This document shows positions 33,209 through 43,875 of a DNA stretch of 64,000 nucleotides, piece after piece. Position numbers and translations under genes: made by a program. The first letter of the stretch is position 1. Every line of letters begins with the position of its first letter. The notes under the pieces were generated by a model that saw nothing but the letters and a program-made list of their open reading frames with translations, searched no databases and was not told the origin of the DNA. The DNA lies in NCBI GenBank assembly GCA_022829145.1, contig CM040751.1, positions 496,001-560,000 on the forward strand, written 5' to 3'. The DNA is from Albula goreensis (lineage: Eukaryota; Chordata; Actinopteri; Albuliformes; Albulidae).

Positions 33209-33595
33209 TGTTTACTGTAGAATTTTGACGTTGTTGCTATGTTGGTTGCTATGCGTTCGCTGTTAAGAGGGAATCCTTGTACCCTTCTGTCACTTTCCCT
33301 CAGAGGAACTTGGAAGGAGAAGACTGCGCTTGACGGCTGGCATCTCGCAATACGACAACGACGAAAACTTTTGTCACATTACACTTTTTTAACATTTGTT
33401 TTATATTTTTTAAACGAAGAGATATTTCACTTAAACTCAATTAAATAATCTACATTATTTTAGCTGAAAGCTGCCTTAGATAACTAACTGACAACTTTCA
33501 CAAAAGTAGTCTAGGGAGACAGTTTTAGCTATCCTACATCATTACCTTGTTAATTAGAACGTTTTTAATCAGGTTGTTAGTTTGATTAAAACACC

Positions 33596-36500
33596 TTGGT
33601 GTCGTTTGATGACATTTTCTTTTATCTTTCGAGCGTGGAGAAGTACAGGAGGGGCTTCAGTGAAGAGACGAAGAGAGCCATCAGGAAAGCTGCCCAGAGA
33701 TACACCCTCCAAGGTGAAAATAATTTCTAGTTAATGCATATAAATGATTCGAGGAACTTATGTGTAATGTCAGCTGTGTTGAACGCACTAATTTAATTTG
33801 TAATTAGAGATGGCTATCCAATCATGGTAGCCAGACGACTAGCTAGTGTCATAAGGTCAGCTGGATAGCTAGATAGCTACCTAAAATTTACCTCAGAGAA
33901 AGACACTGCCACCTAATGCTGCCAAAAAAATTACTCAGATGAAGAAAGGCATAAGTTTAACTCACGCTCAGAAATGTTACTGACAACACATTTCATATTT
34001 TAATCTACAAATGTCATATTTCTTTACTGTTGTTCAAACGATCTTTTGGATGTTTAGTATGTAGACATATCCCTATCTTCCTTTCTTGTAGGTGACACCT
34101 TGTACTACATGGGTACGGGTGGCTCGTCACTGAGGAGGGTTGTATTCTCTGAGGAGGAGAAGGTGGCCATCCTCACAGAGGTCCACGCCGGCCACTTTGG
34201 ACGGAACCGAATGGTGGAGAAGATTCGGCAGCGCTTCTACTGGCATAGCGTCAAACAGGATGTGGAGAAATGGGTAAGTTGATTCATATTAGGCCCTGTC
34301 TCTGCGCTGCATAGTTTTAATTGTTGTGACATTAAACACCTTATGATGTATCATAATGATCTTGTATACATAATATTTTAAATGTATAATGTATTGCAAT
34401 TATAGCTGTGGTACAGCCTAATCATATCTAGTATGGTACAGCATTATCATATTTGGTGCAACTTAAAGCATTTTTATTTATTTATTATTTAAAATTGAAA
34501 CTGAATGGTGTAATTACGACCCCTGTCAAAACCTTTCTGACGTTAAATACACCTTTTTCTGCTTTACTTCACCTTCACTTATAGATCAGCACCTGTGTCC
34601 CGTGCCAAAAGTTTGATCGGGTTAAGACGGAGGCACCAGAGATGAAGCCAATCAAACCAGTGGCACCGTGGCACATGAGTGGTACGACTATTCATCATTA
34701 AGAAGGTAGCATTTCAATAAAATGTGGAACTATTGATTAATGAGTTTTCTCTGTCTTTACAAACTAAGGTGTTGACCTCATCGGGCCATTCAAGGCATCG
34801 AAGAATGGGAACCGATACTGTTTGACGGCCACGGACTTCTTCACGAAGTGGGTAGAGGCCAGACCCATCAGGGAGAAAACGGCAGGGGAGACCTCACAGG
34901 TGTGTATGTTTTCTTGTATATATATGTAGGTGTGGTGGTGAAATACATATGATTTTATTCATACTCCTCATTAACTGTATTTATACTAACTAGGCGATGA
35001 TGGACATTTTCCTTACCCACGGCGCCCCTGAGGTCATCTTGACTGACCAAGGGCGGGAGTTCTGGAACAAGGTACCAGGCATCTATGTGATTGAACTACG
35101 ATAAAATGCCTTTTGACTGTAAATGCCAATGTGTAACTGTTCACTTGTTTTCTTGATCAAGGTTAATGATGACCTGTTTCAGTGGTGCGGGGTCAAGCAT
35201 CGCATGACCTCAGCTTACCACCCACAGACAAATGGTTTGTAAGCCAATCATGCTTTATTGTTTGTTTTTAATTATTGATAACTGAATGGCCTAGACTAAA
35301 TTAATTGAATGACTATTAACTCAAGGAATTAATGTACTCGCTTTATTTAAACAGGATTGGACGAACGTACGAACCAAACCCTAAAGAGGTCCATCGGCAA
35401 GACCCTGGATGGGCATCAAGACAGGTGGGAGGACAATTTGAAAGAGATTTTATTCTCTCATAACTCTTCTGTCAAATCTTCTTCTAGGTTCTCGCCGTTC
35501 CGCCTGATGTATGGCCGGGAGCCAAGGCTGTTTACTGAGGTACATTAAAATCCTTTGGTTCTGAATGTATAGCTAATTTTCTCCAGGTTCACACTTTTTA
35601 AGGTTGTACTATGTTAATTGATTATGCTTGACAAAGATTGTATTTTATGTTAAGTGTCAGTTTTCCTCAATGATTTTGGGTCTGTATTAGATCTCAGGAG
35701 ACATGTCTGATGAGGCTCCAGTCATGCCAACGGCAGAGGAGGATGTGGAGGCCTACGTGCAGCAACGGGCTACGATGGACGAGGAGGTGTTTGACAAGGT
35801 ATACTAAAAAAACACAGGACAATAAGCTTGTTTTTAGATCATAGGAGCTCTCCTCACATGCACGTTATGTTATTAAATGTTCCCAGGTCCGAGATAACAT
35901 CGAAAAGGCCCAGGAGAAGCAGAAGGAGCGCTACAGGAGGAAGACCAGGAAGGGGACAAAGCGTTTCCTGATCTCCCCAGGCATGGAGGTGCTGAAGAGG
36001 AACGAGAGGAAGCGTGGTAGGCCTGGGATGACGATGGATCCTGACTGGACGACTAAGTACCGGTAAATGATACCACAGTTGTATCTAATACTCAGGATAT
36101 CTTCTGCGTGATTTGTAAACATATATGTGTGTTAATACTCCATACTTATACATATTTGATTACTCGAAAACAATTGTCAGAGTCATCAAGGTGGAGGACA
36201 ACCTTGTCCAGTTGGAGACCATGGATGGGCGTCCCCTGAAAACGAAGACACCCTACGCTTCAGTGAAGCCGTTGAGGATTAGTAAGTTAAAAATCTTATT
36301 TTGGTAATCATGTCTAAGATTGTTCATGTTTTGATCTGTTGTTATTGTTCCCTTTGTATCATACAGGGTCCCAGAGTGGCTGCCCCTCCGAGGAAGCTGT
36401 TAGATTGACACCAGCTGACAGCTCCAGAGAAACGGAGGACACACTTCAGGTATTGCATTCTCATACCAAATTACTCCACTGCATTACTATCACCACCATT

Positions 36501-37482
36501 ATTCCTTTATGATTTGTTTTCTATCCTTTTATTCTCAGGTGACATGCACTGCACCTCTTAGCCCTGTGTCTTCGCAGCCAGAGCCTGGCTGTGAGACAGC
36601 TGAGGACACACTAGAGGTAAAGGAAAAAAGGTCTTAAGGGATTATTTATATACTGATGTCTGCATACGTATTTGTTAAGTAGTGTTTTGCTTGGACTTTC
36701 AGGACAGTGATGTTGTCATCACTGGTGTTCAGCCAGGGCAGCCCTTGCCGGCTTCACTGACCTGCAGGGTGGCGGATTTCAGGGCCATGGTTCTGCAGCC
36801 AGATACCTGGTTGGATGACTGTGCCATTGATCACGCCCAGGCCCTCCTAAAGGCTAAGTACCCCCACGTAGGTGGCCTTTACGCCACCACGTCCCTCGCC
36901 CTTCTCTCCACCATGCCTGCACCAGCCCAGAGGTTTGTTCAGATTCTTAATGTCTGTTCCAATCACTGGGTTACGGTAAGTAACATCGGATGTGAGGTGG
37001 GTACAGTTCTTGTGTATGATTCTTTGCATCAGACCTGGACTGATGAGTTTGTTTCCCAAGTTACGGGTCTGCTTGTTTTTCCAGGGAAGACTGTCCGTCT
37101 GCAGTGGCCGGATGTACAGGTGCAGGAAGGCGGCTCAGATTGTGGGCTGTTTGCCATCGCAAACAGTTTCACTCTCTGCAGAGGTGAGGATCCATGCAAT
37201 GTGGAATACAATCAACCACACATGCGGAAACACCTCTTTTCATGTTTTCAGACTGGAGACCTAACACCGTTCCCCAGTTCTGTGAGGTTTCCACCTGCAC
37301 TGCCAGCCCGCACCATGGAGGTGGATGTCCACTGCCACTGCAGACGGACTGTACGGCAAGGTAATGACCCGATTGTTCATTGTGGAAGATGTGGTAAGGT
37401 CTTCCGTGTGTTCTGTCTTACAGACTTAGACAACACGCAGGAATTTGTTTGTACATCCTGCACTGTAATTGTTTTGGGATAA
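33596..37482 (+). CDS. Ginger transposase: H2C2 zinc finger, DD35E integrase, Ulp1-like protease, PHD-like finger
   Basis: Exons: 33,596-33,713; 34,092-34,273; 34,585-34,681; 34,769-34,899; 34,994-35,071; 35,162-35,234; 35,355-35,539; 35,691-35,798; 35,887-36,062; 36,181-36,281; 36,367-36,449; 36,539-36,616; 36,703-37,482. All introns are GT-AG and the sum is 2,190 bases (729 codons plus stop) in one frame. Domains: H2C2 zinc-binding (His71, His74, Cys104, Cys107); integrase core with Asp135 (GVDLIGPF), Asp194 (LTDQGREF) and Glu230, exactly 35 residues between the last two; a basic linker (about 300-360); Ulp1-like cysteine protease with His558 (NHWVTVSNIG), Asp576 (VYDSL), Gln611 and Cys617 (QEGGSDCGLFAIA); and a Cys-rich PHD-like finger (681-723). 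The start codon is TTG here; copy 2 has ATG at the same place. The PHD His is Arg (KVFRVFC; copy 2 has KVFHEFC). Otherwise no stop or frameshift. It could be expressed only from another start, so activity is doubtful. Confidence 0.85.
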
Positions 37483-37555
37483 ACATGTTGTAGATGTTTC
37501 ATTTTAAATAGGTAGTACTGATGTTTGAATTTTAAAGGTAAAAGTACTGTATTTC

Positions 37556-37561
37556 AATAAA
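37556..37561 (+). terminator. Poly(A) signal of the Ginger transposase gene
   Basis: AATAAA 73 bases after the TAA stop, in T-rich sequence. It is the first such signal after the coding region. Confidence 0.6.
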
Positions 37562-38168
37562 TAGTTCCAATGACTTTGTTCTGTTCTCCTTACATTTATT
37601 CTCATTGTCTTATTGTTTTTTTGTTTGTTAAATATCATAGTTTCCTGCAGTCCTTCTATTCATTCCTTCTTTATTCTCTATTCAGTGTTTTGCATTGTTC
37701 CCATTGCCATGTTCCAGGCAGCCAATTCTTAATTGTTTACTTTTTAAATTAAGGACAAGCAGGAAACTGTGATAAAGTGATATTGGAATGACTAGTGGGT
37801 TGTACTCTACCATAGTCTGTAAATCCCAATATCCCAGGACAGAGTTTGCAATGCAGTCCTGTTAAGAGTACCGTCTTTCGGATGAGATGTTAAACCAAGG
37901 CCCAAGTCATGAAATTGGCTCTACATTATGTACTTCACCCTCAACAATGATGAGGACTTTGATAAAGAATAAAACAAAAACAAAAAAATTAACCCTCTCT
38001 CAGGCCTGTACCTTGACGTTGGTGAGAGGGCTTTCCACTCAAGCAAGCCTTTACAATAAAAATGAAACACTTCCCTCTTAAATCTTGTGTCTGTGCTTTT
38101 TAATTGTAGTCTGTTAGGTTGTGGTTGAAGCTGTCACAATATGCAATTCCAGTTCAATGTGAATAATA
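37562..38168. other. Non-coding 3' part of Ginger copy 1
   Basis: No gene. The sequence has a clear counterpart in copy 2 (about 56,770-57,370, inverted), including CAATGATGAGGAC and CTTGACGTTGGTGAG blocks, so it belongs to the transposon. Confidence 0.6.
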
Positions 38169-38176
38169 TCCTAGAT

Positions 38177-38382
38177 CAGGGGTGTCAAACTCCAGTCCTG
38201 GAGGGCCGCAGTATCTGCGGGTTTTTGTTCTTTCCTTTCGATTGGCAGCCATTTTAGGCCTTGGAAACCAGGTGTGTGGACTCTTTAGCCAACCAGTGAT
38301 TTTAATTAATCAATTAAGAGCTAAAACACACCAAAAACCAGCTAGCACTGCGGCCCTCCAAGACTGCAGTTTGACACCCCTG
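38177..38382. mobile_element. hAT MITE (206 bp) with 8-bp target duplication
   Basis: It starts CAGGGGTGTCAAACTC and ends GTTTGACACCCCTG, inverted ends of hAT type. It is flanked by TCCTAGAT on both sides (38,169-38,176 and 38,383-38,390). The Ginger copy 2 has the empty site with TCCTAGAT once (56,771-56,778 on the opposite strand). Its ends match those of the large hAT element at 43,876-46,565, which suggests a related transposase moved it. It has no coding capacity. Confidence 0.95.
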
Positions 38383-38390
38383 TCCTAGAT

Positions 38391-40458
38391 GGTTCCAATT
38401 TTTTTTCAACATAACAAGATGCCCTGTGTATAGTATAACAAGCAGGTACGCAGGTACATTAGACAAAGTTCACCTTCATGCTTTTTTTGTCATTTGACCC
38501 ATAGTGATTTCGCTCACTTGTCAGTGTAGGCTGCATTTATTTATTTCTATAGGAATACAGTGCCAATTGTTCCTCTCTCGGCCTGTAAATATAATTTGAT
38601 CAAATGAGGTGAGGGGGGGTAAGCATAGCTACACAAAGTAATTTTCTGCTTTGTTGAGATTAAGATCAAATGTTGATTAAGATTAAATAATTGTTGCAGA
38701 GGAATGTAAAAAAAATAAGATTTTACTTGAGCATCATGCAACTCATTTCTGTTAATAAGATATAGTTTCATACATGAGTAGCTATACCACTTTTCCATCT
38801 TAAGAGTAAAATTTTCTGCAACATTGAGAAATACCTTGAAGTACTTGTCCTCCTGACTTTGCAATACATCATGATATATAAAAATTGAGTCCTATCCACA
38901 GTATGTGGCTACAAACCAAAATTTACTGTTACAAAGCAAATGGAAAATACTATGTATTAAACAGCCACCGCAAAGTATTCCCATAGGTACAGAAAAAAGG
39001 TGAATATCATAAGTACAATCAATAAAATAGCTGGTTGAAGATGAAAACATTTTGTTGAGGATTCAATTTTCAGGAGGACAGCTTATGTACAAATGTAATG
39101 CACACAACACTACAACCAAGGGTGTTAATATGTATTCCTTTAATGTCGTTAAATATTACACGATGGTAACAAAGTGTAGAGAGGCAATGCGTGGATATCC
39201 ATGCAGTTTCGAACATCCCTCCCATTCAAACACCACCTGCCATGGAAGAAACACAATGAATGAAAAAGCGGCCAAGTGCCGAAGATAAGTACAGTGGTGC
39301 TTTTTATTATACACGTAAAGGCTAGCTATATGGTAAGGAAAGCAAGCCATTTTTAATCATACTGAACTGCAAGCTAGCTAGTTTCTTTTGTATCATACAC
39401 GGATATGTATCCACATTTGCGCTGCCGGTAAATGCGAATTGATGCGCATTGGTGTTATCAACAACTGCATCGGAGCATCTGTAAAGCCAAGCTGAAATTG
39501 TGCAGGTAACCTGTGCAATTAAACACATGATTTCGTACACCATCAGTCACCTGCTCTTGATCGTTGTTCGCCAGAACTTTTCGATTTAAGTTCCTCTTAA
39601 ATATACCCACAGTATTTACCCTTGCCATTTCATCTGACTTTTTTCAATTTTTCGTTTGTAGGAGCGCAAATATGGTTTTCAGGTCTGAGTTACGCATAGT
39701 CTTCATGTGTGTAGGCTTAATTAATTTGTGTGATCGTAGCAATTGATACGATCCGTCTCATAGTTTGATTGGTATTGGTTATTGATTGCACAATATGTTC
39801 GTATTTAAAAATAGGCGACATTTATAGTTAGCACTAATCAGGGATTCAAGTTCATTAATTTTTTTTACGTTTCCAGCAAACATCCAGAGTTACACGACCT
39901 GGTCCCTGAGATAGCATTTTATGAGTCGATACTGGGAAACTTTTACATTCACACCACAGTTATTTCCGCAGCTATGCTCCTATATATTTTTGTAGAAGCT
40001 ATGTCGTTACCTTGAAGAGTGAATTTCTTTCCACCTCTCCCTTTCTCGTATTTGCTATAGTAGAGAAAGAAGAAAATAGCGATTATTGACAGCATTTCAT
40101 CATCAATCAATATTCATGTCTGTTATCACTCAGCATTTATCTTATCTCTTCGTAAGTTAGCTAAGCATAGTCACATCAGTAGATACAGCTAACTACTTAG
40201 CTAGCGAACTTGACCAGTTCTACTCCATACAAAAACAAATATGTTCAGAGAACAGTCTTAACCAATTTTAAAACTAATACAGTTAAAGAAATACTTAACT
40301 GAGCTGGTTTGGGTTCCATGTTTCCAGGCTGAAGTGGTGAATGGCGATCTCTTCGTTGAGTAAATTCTGTGGTAAACTCCTTTTCAACTGCGAGCGATTT
40401 AATCTCAGAAAATTCTAACTCCCTATGTCATCCCTATGTCGTTATAGCAACAGACGCT
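38391..40458. other. 3' half of Ginger copy 1, conserved but without an assigned gene
   Basis: Most of this stretch aligns with copy 2 (54,462-56,770, inverted). On the minus strand near 40,025-40,065 a short possible exon with GT-AG borders reads KYEKGRGGKKFTLQ, close to the end of transposase exon 1 (EKYRRGF and YTLQ). Also on the minus strand, about 39,560-39,640 encodes SDEMARVNTVGIFKRNLN; copy 2 has PDEMAEVNTVGVFKRDLN. A second gene running against the transposase is possible, but I could not complete it. Confidence 0.35.
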
Positions 40459-40515
40459 ATCAGCTGTTCAGAACTCGATTGTTGCGTCAGCCCGGAACTT
40501 TTTGCCCGTGACAGC
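40459..40515 (-). repeat. Right terminal inverted repeat of Ginger copy 1
   Basis: Reverse complement of 32,371-32,427 with one mismatch. It is followed by TCCATTAC; the left repeat is preceded by GGCATGGT, so no target duplication is apparent. Confidence 0.93.
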
Positions 40516-40732
40516 TCCATTACAATCTGTTCCCCTATGCAACACTGCCTCCCCTACTGAAGAGACGCCAGTGGTTCATGCAAATTGAAATTCAAAATCA
40601 AGCCACACATGTATTCAAATTGGGTTTACACATTCACAAAGCTCATTGAAAAGCTGTACAATGTCCCCTGTATCAGTTTGGGGTGGGACAATTCACAAAT
40701 CTCATGATTTGAAACAGCCCACACTTCAGGGC

Positions 40733-41238
40733 TCACGATTTTGATTCCACGCGACACAGTGGATGCCTTGGTGAGCAAGAGGCAAAACACCATTGGTGTT
40801 CTCTATCTTTTTCATTCATTTTAAGAATCAGGCACAACATTTTCGCATTATCAAGGTATGTATTCAAACGTAATGCACTTAACTTGTTCAGGATTCTATG
40901 CCGTGTTTTGTCATACAAGTTGGGAATGATTTTGCTGGCGATGTGGCGCCTTGATGGTAAAGTGTAGCCAATATTTTGATCATGCATTTAAATCAAGAAT
41001 CTTCCACTACTGCAAGTGGCTGCATGTCCTTGGCTATGAACTGTCCTAATGATTTAGTGATTGATTTTCCTCTGTCTGAATCGGTGACCATCGACTGTTT
41101 CAAAACAACAGGAACAAGTTCCTGCATAGTTTTTTCGCTGCCTAAGCCGGACGTTAATGACACCGAAGGATGATTACAAATGTTCATCATGCTCCCGCCT
41201 GTGTAAGACACGCATGTCTTAATGTTCCATGCCAACAA
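40733..41238 (-). pseudogene. hAT (ZBED-like) transposase fragment
   Basis: On the minus strand the frames read KSITKSLGQFIAKDMQPLAV then VEDS, a stop, FKCMIKIL, a frameshift, and YTLPSRRHIASKIIPNLYDK. These match the early region of ZBED1/Tramp-type hAT transposases (IAKDMxPxxxVExxGF...YxLPSRxxxxxxxIPxLY). One TGA and one frameshift break it, and the catalytic core and C-terminal dimerisation domain are missing. It is unrelated to the hAT at 43,876, which is of another lineage. Confidence 0.75.
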
Positions 41239-42119
41239 TCATGCACCCATAAATTATACATTTTATTTTCAAACTCATCAATCCTTTTTGATGTTCCTCC
41301 AGCATAGGAAACAAAATGCTTATTTTGCATTTAATTCAGTTAGATGTAATACCAGGCATGTTTTACTCAAGGATTGGATACTAATTGTGGCAGCCTCGAA
41401 AGGAAATCTGCAATGCAGCTAATTTTCCCCACCAAAAATCAAAAGGCTTTATGTCCAAGAACCACCACATAATGGGGGATTTGTGTCCCTCATCCACCCC
41501 AGCCATGACAAGACATGATGGTCAGTTCCCAAATTGAACTTGCACCCCATTATAACTGAGGGCCCACTTTATTTCCAGGCCCTCCTTCAAACTCTTTCAG
41601 CTCTTGCTCTCTTGTGGCAGAGATTTTCAAGACCGGCTGCCACTGCCGGATGTTCGTCCTTTTTTTCTCCAGGGACCCTCACGGAGCTCCTCCCAGCTGC
41701 CGCACTCAGGACACCGCCTAAAAACTCACGCAACAACAACACTTGCACACACATACAAAAAATAAAACAACAAGAAACTAATTAAATAACCCAAATAAAC
41801 ATAACTAGGTTCCAGGTCTGACTCCAAAGCAAAGTAAGAAATAAAAAACCAAACCAAAACCCGGCCGACAAACAAAACCAAAATCCAAAAAAGCTAAACA
41901 AAACTGTTTAAAATTCCCTGCTTGCTAATTTCGGTCGCCGTCTCTATTGCTGTGCTGCCTTTACCCACCTGGCTAAATAGACCGGCTAGGACAGGCAGAT
42001 GGAAAGCAGGTGCAAAACACACACCGGCAGCAAAAACTGCTCCCAGTAATCATTTAATCCTAACAATTGCCACACTCGCCCCCGGTCTCCCAAGCTCACT
42101 CAAGGAAACGGCAAACCAA
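41239..42119. other. Non-coding interval
   Basis: No gene recognised. From about 41,540 the sequence becomes C-rich and A-rich in blocks (CAAAACCAAAACC near 41,850) and may be the upstream part of the LINE whose RT follows at 42,490, but no coding frame supports that. Confidence 0.3.
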
Positions 42120-42285
42120 CGGGCTCTCTGGCAGGCCCACTGGGTCAGCAGGCAGAGAGCAGGCCGGGCTCTCTGGCAGGCCCGCTGGGTTGGCAGGCAG
42201 TGGACAGCAGGCTGGGATCTCTGGCAGGCCCACTGGATCAGCAGGCGGCGAAGGGCAGGCCAGGCTCTCGAGCAGGCCTAAGGTT
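42120..42285. repeat. 45-bp minisatellite, about 3.6 units
   Basis: The unit starts GGGCTCTCTGGCAGGCCC and continues through a CAGCAGGC block, repeated every 45 bases with about 10-15% difference. Since 45 is divisible by three, two plus-strand frames stay open and repeat RALWQAHWVSRQRAG-like words. This is a composition artefact, not a protein. Confidence 0.85.
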
Positions 42286-42489
42286 GTCGGGTGGTGGAGA
42301 GCAGATCAGGGTACAAAAGAAAGCCTGTGTTCATGCACACAAGTAAGAGTTGGAAGACTTTCTCAACTTTGTCAGAGCACAGCAACCTGCAGGCAGCAAC
42401 AGATGAGTGAGTAGGCTGCTTTTGGATGACAGCATACTTCCGTTGGCCTAAAAGTTGCATTGTACCAGCATTTCTCAAGAAAATTTACT

Positions 42490-42962
42490 TATCAGTTATA
42501 TTAACTTAATTATTCAAAAGGCATTTGACAAAGTACCGCATGAGAGGCTCATAGTGAAAATGAAATCTGCAAGAATTTCAGGAGCTATCACTGAGTGGGT
42601 TCGAAGTTGGCTGTCTGGTAGAAAGCAGAGTGTAACTGTGGGAGGAATTGTATCAGAGCAGGATCCTGGACAAAGAGGAGTCCCAAAGGGATCATTGTTG
42701 GGGCCTGTGCTATTCCTTATTTACATAAAGAATCCTGATGCAGGGATTAAAAATAGTAGTAAAATAGTAAAATTTGCAGATGACAAAAAACTAGGGGGTC
42801 TAGCCAACAGTATAGAATCAACTATGGTAATACAACAAGACCTAAACAGCATCCATAAGTGGGCAGATACCTGGCAGATGACATTCAACTTAGCTAAATG
42901 TAAAGTCTTACATGTGGGAAATAAGAACCTTGGACAAGACTACTTCATGGGAGAAAGTAAAC
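42490..42962 (+). pseudogene. Non-LTR retrotransposon RT fragment
   Basis: The frame contains KAFDKVPHERLIVKM, WVRSWLSGRKQSVTVGG, GVPKGSLLGPVLFLIYI, KFADDKKLGG and WADTWQMTFNLAKCKVLHVG. These are RT motifs 2-7 of the jockey-like LINE group (the KAFDKVPH and GVPQGSVLGPxLFLIYIND type). The catalytic FADD box is intact. The reverse transcriptase would prime from nicked target DNA. The N-terminal endonuclease is absent and the frame leaves recognisable sequence after about 42,960, so it is a truncated copy. Confidence 0.88.
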
Positions 42963-43867
42963 CCACCCATGTTGTGTATACCGAAACTGTCGCCCGCAAT
43001 ACAATAAACTGTCTAACTGTTTCATCTGTTTTCTTTTTTGAGAGGAACTTTTTATCTGCTTTCTCATCTCCAACATGAGCTGGGAACAGACAAGGAACTA
43101 ATGAAGTTGAGAAGTGGATTTGACAGATGATACCATGGTTTTTTTGCCTGTTTCAGGTGGGATTAGCCCAGACTTGCTTTCTTGTTTTATAATGCTACGG
43201 GTTGTTGACATTGTGCCAAGAGCACAGCTCGTGTTAAGCGAAATCAACTCATGAGCCAGTCATAATCATCATAGGGAAAAAAGTCGAAATGGTCCCTGGA
43301 GACACCTTCCCGTCACACCATACCATTCACAATATCCTGTAACAGTGGCCATGGTCATATGGTCTTGTTATCGTCACATTCTTCAGGTCTACTTATGTGA
43401 ATAATATAAATAAATTAAAAAAGCACTGATTGCTCATATCTGTTAATTTAATTGATCAATTATTTAACGCCAAAAACAACACTGACTATAAAAAGTAATA
43501 TGATTCTGATTAATTAAGAGGAATAAGGAAACTATTGTGCAAATTTATTTTTGGTCTCTAGATTTTGTAAGTAAAAAAACAGGCGCAATTCCAATCTTCT
43601 TGGAAAACACTTTAAAGGAAAGGCAGTTGTCAGAAATATGTGAGATACACTCTGTGTTCAGCAGAGTCCAAATGACCCCTGAGCCCTCAGTGAAATCCTT
43701 CTTTATACAGATACATAGCTTTGATCAGGATTAGACAATAATTAAATAACCATCAAGCCTACCATCACTGGTCTAGTGAGGGTAGTTCCTGTGATTGAAT
43801 ACAGTAGGTGTGATAATTGGATTATCTTCCCTAGCCAGAACAGCTCTCAATCACCCATCACTGGTTT
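42963..43867. other. Non-coding interval
   Basis: AT-rich sequence between the LINE relic and the hAT element. Nothing recognisable. Confidence 0.4.
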
Positions 43868-43875
43868 CTTTAGAG

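Larger units (their letters stand above)
32371..40515 (+). mobile_element. Ginger-type DNA transposon, copy 1 (8.1 kb)
   Basis: Both ends carry a 57-bp inverted repeat (32,371-32,427 and 40,459-40,515) that differs at one base; the outer bases are GCTGTCAC. Inside is a 13-exon gene for an integrase-type transposase with Ulp1-like and PHD-like domains. Integrase-like transposases in intron-bearing elements with terminal inverted repeats and no LTR define the Ginger superfamily, which is related to Ty3/gypsy integrases and to the host genes GIN1 and KRBA2. A related inverted-repeat-like segment also occurs inside, at about 33,157-33,208. I could not see a convincing target duplication. A hAT MITE has inserted at 38,177. 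A broken second copy lies inverted at 54,462-62,340. Confidence 0.88.

Noticed and set aside
33596..37482. Ginger gene considered as a domesticated host gene like GIN1 or KRBA2
   Set aside because: It lies between near-perfect terminal inverted repeats, has a second copy in the window, and has lost its start codon.
32365..40521. Target-site duplication for Ginger copy 1
   Set aside because: Bases outside the 57-bp ends (GGCATGGT on the left, TCCATTAC on the right) do not match at any short length.
42067..42414. Plus-strand frame with repeated SGRPTGSAG-like words
   Set aside because: Produced by the 45-bp minisatellite.
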